Positions 19,722 to 28,759 of a stretch of 64,000 bases of DNA are shown piece after piece. A program made the position numbers and the translations under genes. Each line of letters starts with the position of its first letter. Within the stretch, counting starts at the first letter, position 1. A model generated the notes under the pieces. That model had not been told where the DNA came from. It saw nothing but the letters and a program-made list of their open reading frames with translations, and did no database searches. The DNA is taken from NCBI GenBank assembly GCA_964526675.1, contig CAZGLY010000012.1, forward strand, positions 1 to 64,000. Direction: 5' to 3'. This stretch comes from CAZADA01 sp964526675. GTDB lineage: Bacteria > Pseudomonadota > Alphaproteobacteria > Caulobacterales > Maricaulaceae.

Positions 19722-20861
19722 GGCCCGCGCGCGCGCGGCCATCGCCTCGGCGTAGGCCGGCCGGGTGAAGAGCAGGACGGCAAGCCCCCGCGCGGCGGCT
19801 TGGTCGCGCGTGATGACGTCCAACCCATGGAACGCCCGCCCCGCCTTGACGTCGTCGATCACGGCCGCCGGCGGCGCTTCGGTCAGAGCGGGAAGCAAAG
19901 CGGCCGAGAACATGCCGGCGCCGAAGAGGGCGTAGCGGCCACGCGTCGCTTCCCGGCGGGCCGCGCTTTCCGCTGTGGCCCACCAGGTCCGATACGCTTC
20001 AAAGTCAGCAAGCGCCGCCGTCGCGTCGGCGACGGTGGCCAAGGGGCCCGGCTCTGGATCGCACGCCTCAGCGATGACATGCCAAGACGACGCGTTGTCC
20101 GCCTCCTCCAGCACGCGAAATCCTACAACGCGAAGCCACCTGTGGAACGTCGCGCGCGTGAAATGAAACGAGTGATCCCAAATGCGCGGCGCATGAGGCG
20201 CGGTGTCGAGGTACAAAAGCTCCAAGCTCGCCAACGCTTCTGGCCGCGCCGCGCGCCGCAGCCCCCGCAAGGCGGCCAGCGGCGGCGTCCGGTTCAGCAA
20301 GCCATGAGCGATCAGCAGGTCTTGGCTCCCCGGAAGGATGCGCTCAGGACGAAAAACGGAGCGGATCAACGCCGGGGTTCCCGCGGCCGCGTCCTGGGGC
20401 TCAAGGTCAGGGGAGGGGTCGAGGCCGGTCACCCGCCAAGCCGGATGGGTCGCCGCGAGCCGACGCGCCAGGTCGCCGCGGCCGCACGCCACCTCGAGGG
20501 CGCGACGCACGCCGCCGGCCCGACGCGCCAGCCAGGCGTCGAGCCGTTGGTCGATGAGGCTCTTTTTGGCGCGCACCACGCCGTCGGCGACCACCAAATT
20601 GTTCTGAACCGCCGGCGCCAAATCGTAGTCGCGCGCAAAATGCTGGAGCAGCGCGTCCGGTGGGTCGTAGACCGCTTCCAAGGCGCCGCACGCGGGACAG
20701 GCCAGGCGCATGACGCGCGCGTTGCGCAGATACGCCCCGTCGGACGTCGCCACCGGGGCGAGGGCGCTGTCGGCCATCGCCACAATCGGGCGCGGCTCGT
20801 CAGCGCCGCAGGGACACGCCGGCGACGTTTCTCCGACGGACCACGCCGGCGCGGCGCTCAC
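19677..20861 (-). CDS. class I SAM-dependent methyltransferase, C-methyltransferase type
   Basis: 394 residues. The N-terminus carries a probable zinc-binding knot (CPCG near 16-19 and CPACG near 55-59). The SAM fold follows with RRALEVACGRGDLARRL. A C-terminal Rossmann-like part contains RYALFGAGMFSAALLPAL and AVIDDVKAG. This three-part layout is that of NDP-hexose C-methyltransferases of the TylC3/NovU group. It starts with GTG, 4 nt inside the NeuD-like gene. A role in methylating a sugar nucleotide is inferred. Confidence 0.85.
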   Translation of the reverse strand: MSAAPAWSVGETSPACPCGADEPRPIVAMADSALAPVATSDGAYLRNARVMRLACPACGALEAVYDPPDALLQHFARDYDLAPAVQNNLVVADGVVRAKKSLIDQRLDAWLARRAGGVRRALEVACGRGDLARRLAATHPAWRVTGLDPSPDLEPQDAAAGTPALIRSVFRPERILPGSQDLLIAHGLLNRTPPLAALRGLRRAARPEALASLELLYLDTAPHAPRIWDHSFHFTRATFHRWLRVVGFRVLEEADNASSWHVIAEACDPEPGPLATVADATAALADFEAYRTWWATAESAARREATRGRYALFGAGMFSAALLPALTEAPPAAVIDDVKAGRAFHGLDVITRDQAAARGLAVLLFTRPAYAEAMAARARASGLPLIDVTPPLAG

Positions 20862-21622
20862 GGATGGGCCTCCGCAGGGGCGTGAGGGTGATCGTGGGGC
20901 TGGCCATCACCCTCCGGCGCGGCGCGGGAGGACGGCACAGCCCGGATGGTGCGCGCCTCCATGACCGTCGCGTGGGCGACGACGTCCCGATGGATGAGCC
21001 CGCCGGCGGGCGCGCGGACGCCGTCGCCCACCCGCACGCAATCAACCACAACGCCGTTGAGGCCGACAAAGCACGCCGCGCCCAGCTCGGCGCCCCCGCC
21101 AATGGCCGCCCCGGCGGCGATGTAACAACAGCGACCCAGGCGCGCACGCTCGCACACGCTGACGTTCAGATCGACGAAGCAACCGTCGCGGATCTCCGCG
21201 CCGGCGTCGACGCAAGCGCCGGCCTGCAGGATGACGCCGTCGCCGATCACCGCGTCCGGCGCGACGACGGCGGCGGGATGGAGAAGCCGTGCGAAGGTGA
21301 AGCCCGCTGAACGCGCCCGGTCATACACCCGCAAACGCGCGTGCAGGTCCCGATACCCCACCGCCAGCACCAGCTGCACGGATGCGGGGTCGGTCTCCGC
21401 GGCGAAGGCGTCCCACGCGCCCAAGATCGGCGCATCGGCTTTGCTCGCGGGCGCCGTGGCGACGTGGTCGTCGACAAAGCCTTGGAGCGTGAAGGCGTCG
21501 GCAAACGGGCCCTCAATGAGACGCGCGAGCTGGTCGCCAAACACGCCCGCCCCCAGCACGACGACGGGGCGACGGCGCGCGGCGGGGGGGATTTCGGAGG
21601 AGGCGGTGGCCATGGCCGGCAC
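20858..21622 (-). CDS. NeuD/PglD-type sugar O/N-acyltransferase
   Basis: 254 residues. An N-terminal nucleotide-sugar-binding Rossmann part (VVVLGAGVFGDQLARLI) is followed by a left-handed beta-helix of hexapeptide repeats (AVIGDGVILQAGACVDAGAEIRDG onward). The likely catalytic His lies in the LLHPAAVV region. The C-terminal tail is His/Pro-rich. Family members acetylate an amino sugar or sialic-acid-like sugar using acetyl-CoA. The methyltransferase start overlaps its stop by 4 nt. Confidence 0.88.
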   Translation of the reverse strand: MPAMATASSEIPPAARRRPVVVLGAGVFGDQLARLIEGPFADAFTLQGFVDDHVATAPASKADAPILGAWDAFAAETDPASVQLVLAVGYRDLHARLRVYDRARSAGFTFARLLHPAAVVAPDAVIGDGVILQAGACVDAGAEIRDGCFVDLNVSVCERARLGRCCYIAAGAAIGGGAELGAACFVGLNGVVVDCVRVGDGVRAPAGGLIHRDVVAHATVMEARTIRAVPSSRAAPEGDGQPHDHPHAPAEAHP

Positions 21623-21732
21623 AAGACAACCGTGGCGGTTAGGGTCAGGTTAGCGGCGCGCGTGCATGCTCGGCGTGATCTCGGGGCGATCGAGCGGCCG
21701 CCGCAAAGGCGGCGCTTCGGCGGGAGTGCGCC

Positions 21733-22821
21733 ATGCGGTTTTCGGTCTTCTACCCCATCGCGGCGCGGGACGTGGATGACCTGGCGCGCCTCTATGACCA
21801 GGCGTTGCGCGTGGCCGAACGCGCCGAAGCGCTCGGGTTCCACGGCTTCTATTTCAATGAAGGGCACCGGTGGAGCGAGAATTTCCGTTCGCCCAACCCC
21901 CGCCTGATGATCGCGGCCGCCAGCCAGCGCACCGCGCGGCTGCGCCTCGGCGCGGGGTTGGTGATCTTGCCGGTCCATGATCCGCGCCTAGTGGCGGAGG
22001 ACGCCGCGATGCTCGACGCCTTGACGGAGGGGCGGTTGATCCTCGGGCTCGGCCCGGGTTTCCAGCGCGAGGAGTTGGCCGAGTTTGGCGCCGACCCCGA
22101 CGCTCGCCACGAGATTTTTGACGCCAAGCTGCAGGCGCTCGAAGCCTATCTGCGGGGCGAGACCGTCACCGCGGACGGCCCCTACGTCCACGCCGCCAAC
22201 GCCCAGGTCGGCGCGCGGATGCGGGCGGACTATCGCGCACGCCTCTATCGCGGCGCGGTGTCTCGCCAGGGCGCGGCGGCGATCGGCGAAAGCGGCTACG
22301 GCCTGATGCTGTCGCCCCTCGAGCGGCGGACGGAGTACGCGGAGCGCGATGGGGCGGCGCTGGTGGGCGAGTGTTGCGCGCTTCACGCTCTCGGCTGGAC
22401 GCAGTCGCCGCAAGCGCACGCGCCGCGCCCGCCGGTCCTGATGCAGGTCTACGCCCATGTGGCGGAGAGTTTTGACCAGGTGCGCGCCGAAGCAGGGGAC
22501 GCGTTTGAGCGGTTCCAACTCGATGTCTGTCGCCGCGAGCCGAAGGGACCGCACGCCTACTTCGACGAATACGCCGCCAACTCGGCCAGCATGATCGGCG
22601 ATGTCGCGACGCTGCGCGCCCGGGCGGAGGCGCTCCACGCCGCCGGCGTGGCGGAAATCCTGTTGATGACCAATTTCGGCGGCCGCGATGAGGACGCCGT
22701 GGTGGAGACCCTGGCGCGGTTCGCCGTCCAAGTGATGGGCCCGTTGGCGCACGAGCAGGCGCGTCAGCGGCCGCAGCCGTCCGAGGCGGGCGGCGCGCGC
22801 CTGCACGCGGGCGCGGCGTGA
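21733..22821 (+). CDS. luciferase-like (LLM class) flavin-dependent monooxygenase
   Basis: 362 residues with the bacterial-luciferase barrel pattern: RAEALGFHGFYFNEGHRW, RLRLGAGLVILPVHDPRLVAEDAAMLDALTEGRLILGLGPGF, then a late MIGDVATLRARAEALHAAGVAEILL. Family members use FMNH2 or F420 to oxidise small substrates. It is divergent from the neuD-like gene and 37 nt ahead of the 2OG oxygenase, with which it probably forms an operon. Substrate not known; context suggests a step in the neighbouring pathway. Confidence 0.9.
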   Translation: MRFSVFYPIAARDVDDLARLYDQALRVAERAEALGFHGFYFNEGHRWSENFRSPNPRLMIAAASQRTARLRLGAGLVILPVHDPRLVAEDAAMLDALTEGRLILGLGPGFQREELAEFGADPDARHEIFDAKLQALEAYLRGETVTADGPYVHAANAQVGARMRADYRARLYRGAVSRQGAAAIGESGYGLMLSPLERRTEYAERDGAALVGECCALHALGWTQSPQAHAPRPPVLMQVYAHVAESFDQVRAEAGDAFERFQLDVCRREPKGPHAYFDEYAANSASMIGDVATLRARAEALHAAGVAEILLMTNFGGRDEDAVVETLARFAVQVMGPLAHEQARQRPQPSEAGGARLHAGAA

Positions 22822-22858
22822 GCGCCATGAAGATCCAAGGCGTGTGGAGGCCTAACCG

Positions 22859-23710
22859 ATGACTGCGTCCGAGCCCGGGTTCGCGCCCGCCCCCCATCAC
22901 TTGACCGAGCCCGACGAGGCCGCGGTGATGGAGGTGACGACGCCCGCCGGCTTGGATGCGCGCGCGGTGATCCGCCAGGTCGCTGACACGGGCTATGTCA
23001 TTCTGCGCGGCGCGATCGCGCCGGAGGCGGCGGCGGCCATCAAGACCGCGTTTCACGAAACCTTCGATCCACGGATGGACGCGCCGGCCATTGGAACGCC
23101 GGCCGACGCAGCCCAGCGGGCGTTCCAAAAGCTGGTCATCGGCGGCGGGTCCCAACGCGGTTACTACGTGCCCCGCTGCGTGCGCGTGCTCTACACGCCC
23201 TTGTGGACCGAAGACGTGTTCCAGGCGCACGACGCGCTGCGCACGCTGGCGCGCGTGCGCAACCGCCTGCTGGGCCGGCCGTTGGACAACGCCGTGGATG
23301 GCCTTAGCGGCGGTCTCTTCACCGGCGCGCGGTTGCAGCACTATCCCGCGGGCGGTGGTTTCTTCGCCCCCCATCAGGATCAAGTCGCCTCCACCATCGC
23401 GCGGGAATCCGGCGTGGCGGCCTTCTTCCAACTCGTGCTGTTGATCACCGAGCGCGGCGTGGACTTCGACGCCGGCGGCGCCTTCGTCGACAGCGCCGGC
23501 GTGCGCTTGGACCTCGAGGCGGTCGCACGCCCCGGCGACGTGCTGGTGTATGATGGGCGTTCCATGCACGGCGTCGACGACGTCGATCCCGCCATCACGC
23601 CGGACTTGACCAGCCCTCGCGGACGGCTGGTGGCGATGGCCTCGCTCTACGCCGACATGACGGGCGGGGAGGCCTATCAGCGCTATCTGGAACGCGCCGC
23701 GTTCAACTGA
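22859..23710 (+). CDS. 2-oxoglutarate/Fe(II)-dependent oxygenase
   Basis: 283 residues, phytanoyl-CoA-hydroxylase-like. The iron triad is His172 and Asp174 in FFAPHQDQ and His237 in SMHGVDD, with Arg254/Arg256 in SPRGRLV available for 2-oxoglutarate. The enzyme would hydroxylate or otherwise oxidise an unactivated C-H bond. It follows the luciferase-like gene and ends 6 bp from the convergent dinB stop. Confidence 0.87.
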   Translation: MTASEPGFAPAPHHLTEPDEAAVMEVTTPAGLDARAVIRQVADTGYVILRGAIAPEAAAAIKTAFHETFDPRMDAPAIGTPADAAQRAFQKLVIGGGSQRGYYVPRCVRVLYTPLWTEDVFQAHDALRTLARVRNRLLGRPLDNAVDGLSGGLFTGARLQHYPAGGGFFAPHQDQVASTIARESGVAAFFQLVLLITERGVDFDAGGAFVDSAGVRLDLEAVARPGDVLVYDGRSMHGVDDVDPAITPDLTSPRGRLVAMASLYADMTGGEAYQRYLERAAFN

Positions 23711-23716
23711 CGGCCA

Positions 23717-25051
23717 TTATGTATCCGGACGACGCCAGGCGCGACCGGTGGTGATGACGTCCGCGCCGAACTTCGCGCGCGCGGCGTCCATGGCCCGCTC
23801 GGCCCGGTCCCGCTGAACGCCTGTCTGATCGAACAGGTCCTCCAGATCCACATCCGCGGCGGCGTCGCACAGATCGGTAAGCCCAGCCCCGATGAGGCGA
23901 AAACGCCGCCCGTCGGTTTCCGCCGCCAAGGCCGGCGCCAGCGCAGCGAACACCCGATGCGCCATTTGCGTCGGCGCGGGCAGGCGCCGCGCGCGGGTGA
24001 AGGTCCGAAAGTTCGCGGTTTTGAGCTTCAACGTCGCCCCTGACCCGGCGATGCCGGCGGCCTTGGCCCGCGTGGCCACGCGCTCACAGCACCGCCAGAG
24101 CTTCGCCTCCAAGTCCGCGCGATCGGCGAGATCCACCTCAAAGGTCGTCTCCGCGGACACGCTTTTGCGCACGCCGCCCGTGCGCACCGGTCGGGCGTCC
24201 TCCCCGCGCGCGAGGCGCGCGAGGCGCACGCCGCCCTCGCCGAACCACTCCGCAAGCGCCCGGTCGTCCCGCCCCCGCACGTCGGACACCCGGTGGAGGC
24301 CGCGCCGGGCCAAGGCCTTCGCGAAGGCCGGCCCCACGCCAGGCAACGCGCTCAGCGGCATCGGCGCGAGCGTCTGCGACACCGCCTCCGGCGCAATCAC
24401 GGCGAAGCCCCGCGGCTTGTCTTGCTCGCAGGCGAGTTTGGCCAGGAATTTGTTGACCGACAGACCGACCGACACGCCGACGCCCAACTCAGTTTCGATG
24501 GCGCGTTGCAGACGCAGCAAAGCCAGCGCCGGCGGGGCGCCGTTCAAGCGCGTGCAGCCCTTCAGGTCCAAAAACGCCTCGTCGATGGAGATCGGCTCCA
24601 CGAGGGGCGTCAGCGTCTCCAATCGCGCGCGGATCTGACGCGACACCGCCACGTACTTGGCCATGTCCGGACGAAGGACCACCGCGTCGGGACACGCGCG
24701 CAGCGCTTTGAACATCGGCATGGCGGAGCGCACACCGAACGCCCGCGCGATGTAGCACGCCGTGGCGACCACGCCGCGCCGGCCGCCGCCAATAATCACG
24801 GGGCGGTCCGCGAGCTCCGGGCGATCGCGTTTCTCCACAGCCGCATAAAACGCGTCGCAGTCCAAATGCGCGATGGTGAGGCTCTCATCGACGGGCGCGA
24901 CCACGGGGCGAACGCCGCCGCAGTCGCCGCAGCGCTGGGCCGATGTCTCCAGCGTGGCAAGGCAGAGGCGGCACCACGCCCCGTTCGGGGGGGTGCGGCG
25001 GCGCCCGGTGTGTGGCGCGTCGTCGTCGGCGGGCCCGGCGGGAGGGATCAT
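23717..25051 (-). CDS. dinB: DNA polymerase IV with N-terminal zinc finger
   Basis: 444 residues, a Y-family translesion polymerase. A Cys4 knob (Cys27, Cys30, Cys41, Cys44) precedes the palm, a form common in alphaproteobacteria. Catalytic carboxylates are in AHLDCDAFYAAVE (Asp64) and ISIDEAFLDL. The helix-hairpin-helix stretch is LSALPGVGPAFAKALARRGL and the little-finger domain follows. The terminal beta-clamp motif is not obvious at the very C-terminus. No SOS box was identified upstream. Confidence 0.95.
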   Translation of the reverse strand: MIPPAGPADDDAPHTGRRRTPPNGAWCRLCLATLETSAQRCGDCGGVRPVVAPVDESLTIAHLDCDAFYAAVEKRDRPELADRPVIIGGGRRGVVATACYIARAFGVRSAMPMFKALRACPDAVVLRPDMAKYVAVSRQIRARLETLTPLVEPISIDEAFLDLKGCTRLNGAPPALALLRLQRAIETELGVGVSVGLSVNKFLAKLACEQDKPRGFAVIAPEAVSQTLAPMPLSALPGVGPAFAKALARRGLHRVSDVRGRDDRALAEWFGEGGVRLARLARGEDARPVRTGGVRKSVSAETTFEVDLADRADLEAKLWRCCERVATRAKAAGIAGSGATLKLKTANFRTFTRARRLPAPTQMAHRVFAALAPALAAETDGRRFRLIGAGLTDLCDAAADVDLEDLFDQTGVQRDRAERAMDAARAKFGADVITTGRAWRRPDT

Positions 25052-25179
25052 CGCGCCGCGTCACCTTCACGCCGCGGCGCGGACATGCCATGTGTCAAGG
25101 CGCTGTTAGAGAATCGGAGTGTCAAAAGGGGTCGGTCCACGCGGGCCGCGTCCTTGTTGGCGACAGGCGCACGGCGGTT

Positions 25180-25545
25180 ATGGGTAAGAAAGTCCTCATT
25201 GTCGAAGACAACGACCTGAATATGAAGCTGTTTCGCGACCTGTTGGAGCGTTTCGGCTTCGAAACGGTCGAGACCGCGGAAGGCCACAAGGTCTTGGAGC
25301 TGGCCCGGTCGCATCAGCCCGATCTGATTCTGATGGACATTCAGCTTCCCGGCGTGTCGGGGCTTGAGGTCACCCATTGGCTTAAATCCGATCCCGACCT
25401 CGCCGGCATCCCGATTGTGGCGGTCACGGCCTTCGCCATGAAGGGCGATGAGGAGCGGATCCGCGCCGGCGGCTGTGAGGCTTACATCTCCAAACCCATC
25501 ACCGTTCGCAGTTTTTTGGATACGATCAATCGATTCGTCGAATAG
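25180..25545 (+). CDS. divK: cell-cycle response regulator DivK
   Basis: 121 residues, a single receiver domain. Asp53 in ILMDIQLPG is the phospho-acceptor, with Glu9/Asp10, Thr in VTAFAMKG and Lys in YISKPIT. In Caulobacter DivK is phosphorylated by DivJ/PleC and controls CtrA. pleD follows 11 nt downstream, the same order as in Caulobacter, which supports the assignment. The upstream in-frame extension is noise; the ATG giving MGKKVLIVEDN is the family start. Confidence 0.96.
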   Translation: MGKKVLIVEDNDLNMKLFRDLLERFGFETVETAEGHKVLELARSHQPDLILMDIQLPGVSGLEVTHWLKSDPDLAGIPIVAVTAFAMKGDEERIRAGGCEAYISKPITVRSFLDTINRFVE

Positions 25546-25556
25546 GATCGTCGCCT

Positions 25557-26936
25557 ATGAGCGGACGGATTCTCGTCGTCGATGATCTCGAGACCAACAG
25601 ACGGCTTCTAAAGATCCGTTTGGAGGCGGAGTATTACGACGTCGCCACGGCCGAAACGGGCCGCCAGGCGTTGGACCTGGCTGTCACGGATCCGCCTGAT
25701 CTGATCCTGCTGGACGTCATGATGCCGGAAGTCGACGGTATGGAGACGTGCCGGCGTCTGAAGGGCGATCCGCGGACCCGCCAAATCCCCGTCATCATGG
25801 TCACCGCACTGGATCAGCGGGAGGACCGCGTCCGCGGCTTGGAAGCCGGGGCGGACGATTTCCTGTCAAAGCCGTGGGACGATTCCATTCTGCTGGCGCG
25901 GGTGCGCTCCATGCTGCGCTTGAAAGCGGTGACCGACGAATTGGCGTCCCGCCGCGCCAGCGGCCGCGCGCTCGGCGCGATTGATGACCGCGAGGAGCAA
26001 CGCGTGGTGTCCGGCGCGCGCGTGTTGGTGATCGGCGACCCTGTGCGGGCGTCTGAGCGCTTGGCGCGACGCCTGGAGGACGAGCACCGGCCTCGCCTGG
26101 TGACGGAGCCGGGCGTGGCGAGCCGCGCGGCGCGCGGTCCGTGGGACCTGGTGATCCTCGACACCGCCTCGGAGAGCTTTGACGGCATGCGCCTGGCGGC
26201 GCGGCTGCGGTCCGACGAAGCCACGCGCACGCTGCCGATCCTGGCGATCGTTGATGAGCGTGACAAAGCCATGCTGCTGCAGGCGCTCGATATTGGCGTG
26301 AACGACGTCATCGGCCGACCCGTGGACGGCCAGGAGCTGTCCGCGCGGGTGCGCACGCTGGTGAAGCGCAAGCGTTATGCGGATTATCTGCGCGCGACCT
26401 TGGACGAGACGCTCGAACAAGCGGTCACGGATCAGCTGACGGGCCTCTACAACCGCCGGTTCATGGAGATCCATCTGAAGGAGCTGATGGAGGAATCGCT
26501 GTCGACGGGCCGACCGCTCTCCGTGCTTGCGCTGGACCTCGATCACTTCAAACGGATCAACGACGCCTTCGGACACCAAGGCGGCGACACGATCTTGACC
26601 GGCTTTGCGGCGCGGGTGGCCGCGAAAGTGCGTCCTGCGGATTTGGCCTGCCGTTGCGGCGGCGAGGAGTTCGCCATTCTGATGCCCGGCGTGGATTTGG
26701 AGACGGCGAAGGCCGCCGCCGAGCGCCTGCGTCTCTTGATCGAGGAGGAGCCGTTTCGCCTCCGCGACGCGGCCGAGCCCATCGCCGCGACGGTGAGTGT
26801 CGGCGTGACGCAATTCCATGAGGACGACACGGCCGCCAGCCTGATGCGGCGCGCGGACCAAGCGCTGAACGCGGCCAAAGGCGGGGGGCGCAACAGGGTG
26901 ATGGCGGCGCGCTTGAGGCGCGACGCGGCGGCGTAA
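25557..26936 (+). CDS. pleD: response regulator / diguanylate cyclase PleD
   Basis: 459 residues, arranged Rec-Rec'-GGDEF. The first receiver has Asp53 (LILLDVMMP), Thr83 and Lys105. The second (about 150-270) is an adaptor, with Arg in place of the conserved Lys (IGRPVDG). The catalytic GGEEF is at 368-372. The product-inhibition I-site RxxD is at 359-362 (RPAD), exactly five residues before it, so feedback control should work. It makes c-di-GMP at cell-cycle transitions and pairs with DivK. Confidence 0.97.
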   Translation: MSGRILVVDDLETNRRLLKIRLEAEYYDVATAETGRQALDLAVTDPPDLILLDVMMPEVDGMETCRRLKGDPRTRQIPVIMVTALDQREDRVRGLEAGADDFLSKPWDDSILLARVRSMLRLKAVTDELASRRASGRALGAIDDREEQRVVSGARVLVIGDPVRASERLARRLEDEHRPRLVTEPGVASRAARGPWDLVILDTASESFDGMRLAARLRSDEATRTLPILAIVDERDKAMLLQALDIGVNDVIGRPVDGQELSARVRTLVKRKRYADYLRATLDETLEQAVTDQLTGLYNRRFMEIHLKELMEESLSTGRPLSVLALDLDHFKRINDAFGHQGGDTILTGFAARVAAKVRPADLACRCGGEEFAILMPGVDLETAKAAAERLRLLIEEEPFRLRDAAEPIAATVSVGVTQFHEDDTAASLMRRADQALNAAKGGGRNRVMAARLRRDAAA

Positions 26937-27025
26937 GCGCGTCGCGCGATCAGCGGCGGCCGGGTCGGTGTGGGGATGTCAGGCAGGGTGCGGCGGGCGA
27001 ACACCCGCGCGGCCCGGAAGACGTT

Positions 27026-27193
27026 CTACTTGATCTTGCCTTCTTTAAACTCGACATGCTTGCGCGCGACCGGGTCATACTTCTTCTTGACCATTTTTTC
27101 GGTCATCGTGCGGGTGTTTTTCTTGGTGACGTAGAAAAAACCCGTGCCGGCGGTCGAGTTCAGCCGGATTTTGATGGTTGTCGGCTTCGCCAT
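27026..27193 (-). CDS. rpmG: 50S ribosomal protein L33
   Basis: 55 residues. The sequence starts MAKPTTIKIRLNST and ends KHVEFKEGKIK, matching the cysteine-free L33 type (no CxxC zinc ribbon). It assembles into the large subunit near the E-site. It ends 89 nt from the pleD stop and is convergent with it. Confidence 0.97.
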   Translation of the reverse strand: MAKPTTIKIRLNSTAGTGFFYVTKKNTRTMTEKMVKKKYDPVARKHVEFKEGKIK

Positions 27194-27320
27194 AGTCCTG
27201 TCCTCAACCGCGCGGCGTTGCAGAGAGCGCGCGTTATCGAAGCGCGCTAGCTAACGAGGGCGCGCGCCGGTGTCAACTGTCGACGCGCGTGGACGCCGCC
27301 TGCGGCGCCCAAGCCGGCTC

Positions 27321-28088
27321 TCAGCCCATGGCCAAGCGCCGCCGTCGCTCGCGCAGGTCGCGCATGTCCGCACGCCAGGTCACCAGCGCAAAAACGACCC
27401 AGCCGAGATTGTAGCACGCGCCGGCCGCGATCACGACGGACCCCGGCACGGGCCCCACGGCGGCGCGGGCCCAAAACTCGTCAGCGCTCGCCAAGGCGGT
27501 GGGATGGGCCAAGATCTTGCTGACATAGGCGAGGGCTTGGATGCCCAGGATCCACACATAATTGCGGCGCAAGCGCCGGCCGATCGCCCGGGCCATGCTG
27601 ATGTGAAACTCAGGCGCGTGATAGTCGCGCGCGAGCGTTTGGCTCCAGCCGTCCTGAAGCCGTTGCCCCTGACGCAGCAGCAAAGGTCCGTAGAAATGCG
27701 TTTCGAGCCACCGGGCCCGCGCGCGCCAGACGGTGAAGTAGCGATACCGTCGCGCTTCGAAGACCAAAAACACCATGACCAACAGCCCCACCAGCAACAG
27801 CGGGATCGCTGAGGCCTCGGGGCTCGAAAACACGATCGACAACGCCACGCCCAAACTCACCACGGCCCAGTTGGTCGTGTTGTCCAAGCGCGTTCGCCAG
27901 ATGGTCGAGCGATAGATCTCACCGCGATAGAGGTGGGCGAGCGCGCCCAACTCCGCGCCGGAGAACGCGTCGCCGTCGGGATCAAGCGCGAGTTGACTGA
28001 GCGATTCCGACCCCGTCTCGGGCGCGCCTGTGTCGTGATCGCGCAGGCCCGCGACATGCTCCTCATAGACGGGGTGATTGTAGGCCAT
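27321..28088 (-). CDS. DUF2270 family integral membrane protein
   Basis: 255 residues. A soluble N-terminus of about 70 residues contains GALAHLYRGEIYRSTIWRTRLDNTTNWAV. Two membrane helices follow (about 74-90 and 95-110), then a conserved cytoplasmic loop (FEARRYRYFTVWRARARWLE) and two more hydrophobic segments (about 178-195 and 215-238). Function unknown. The ATG at 28088 is chosen from the family start MAYNHPVYEEHV; the upstream in-frame stretch belongs to antisense noise over the Nudix gene. Confidence 0.86.
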   Translation of the reverse strand: MAYNHPVYEEHVAGLRDHDTGAPETGSESLSQLALDPDGDAFSGAELGALAHLYRGEIYRSTIWRTRLDNTTNWAVVSLGVALSIVFSSPEASAIPLLLVGLLVMVFLVFEARRYRYFTVWRARARWLETHFYGPLLLRQGQRLQDGWSQTLARDYHAPEFHISMARAIGRRLRRNYVWILGIQALAYVSKILAHPTALASADEFWARAAVGPVPGSVVIAAGACYNLGWVVFALVTWRADMRDLRERRRRLAMG

Positions 28089-28135
28089 TCCGGTCCTCGT
28101 GGCGCGCCGGCCCTCTCCCTCGGCGCTCGCTTTGG

Positions 28136-28759
28136 TCACAGTGGTTGCACTTCCGCGCGGCCCTCCGCAAGGCTCACAAAGACGGGCGGCGGGGCGGTCG
28201 CGGGGTCGAGGCGAACGAGCGCCTGTTCCAGCACGAAGCCCGTGATCGGGTGCAAGTCTCCGGCCTGCGCTTGCGCCGGCGTGCGCCAACCGATGTCCTC
28301 CAACTCCCCGTCGGCGGGGCCCGACGGGTCTCTCGGCGAGGCCTGCGTCGCGTCTTGGAGGAAGAACCAGGTGTCGTAGCGGCGCACTTGCCCAGGCGGC
28401 GTGATGGCGCGGCACACCAGCCGCGGCGGGAACCGCGCGGGATCCGGCGGGCGGACGCCCGTTTCTTCTTCGAGCTCCCGCAGCGCGGCGTGGCGCAAAC
28501 CCGCAAACACCTCCGCCGTCACCGGTTGCTGCGCCGTCACCGCCCGGCGCGCGCACGCCGTCTCCGCCACGGCGACGGCCTGAGCCGCGACGATGTCCGC
28601 GTCTTCGAGGCGTCCCCCGGGGAAGACGAGTTTCGAGGGCATGAAGACGGCTTTCGCGCTCCGACGACCCATGAGAAAGGCGGGCTCGGCGTCCGTGGCG
28701 CGCGCCAGGACCAACGCGCCGGCGAGGCGCACAGGCGTCGTCGTGTCCGCAGCACTCAT
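28136..28759 (-). CDS. Nudix hydrolase (NUDT19-like subgroup)
   Basis: 207 residues. A Nudix box is split by an insert: FPGGRLEDAD comes first and LRELEEETGV (the metal-binding REUxEE part) about 40 residues later. This layout is typical of the NUDT19/RP2-like subgroup, which hydrolyses CoA derivatives or related nucleotides. The start codon overlaps the rnr stop by 4 nt, so the two are probably co-translated. Confidence 0.88.
   Translation of the reverse strand: MSAADTTTPVRLAGALVLARATDAEPAFLMGRRSAKAVFMPSKLVFPGGRLEDADIVAAQAVAVAETACARRAVTAQQPVTAEVFAGLRHAALRELEEETGVRPPDPARFPPRLVCRAITPPGQVRRYDTWFFLQDATQASPRDPSGPADGELEDIGWRTPAQAQAGDLHPITGFVLEQALVRLDPATAPPPVFVSLAEGRAEVQPL

Noticed and set aside
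21638..21653. Possible CtrA-type site (TTAG-N7-TTAG) between neuD-like and luciferase-like genes
   Set aside because: Both half-sites differ from TTAA in the last base, and one such match in 64 kb is not meaningful.
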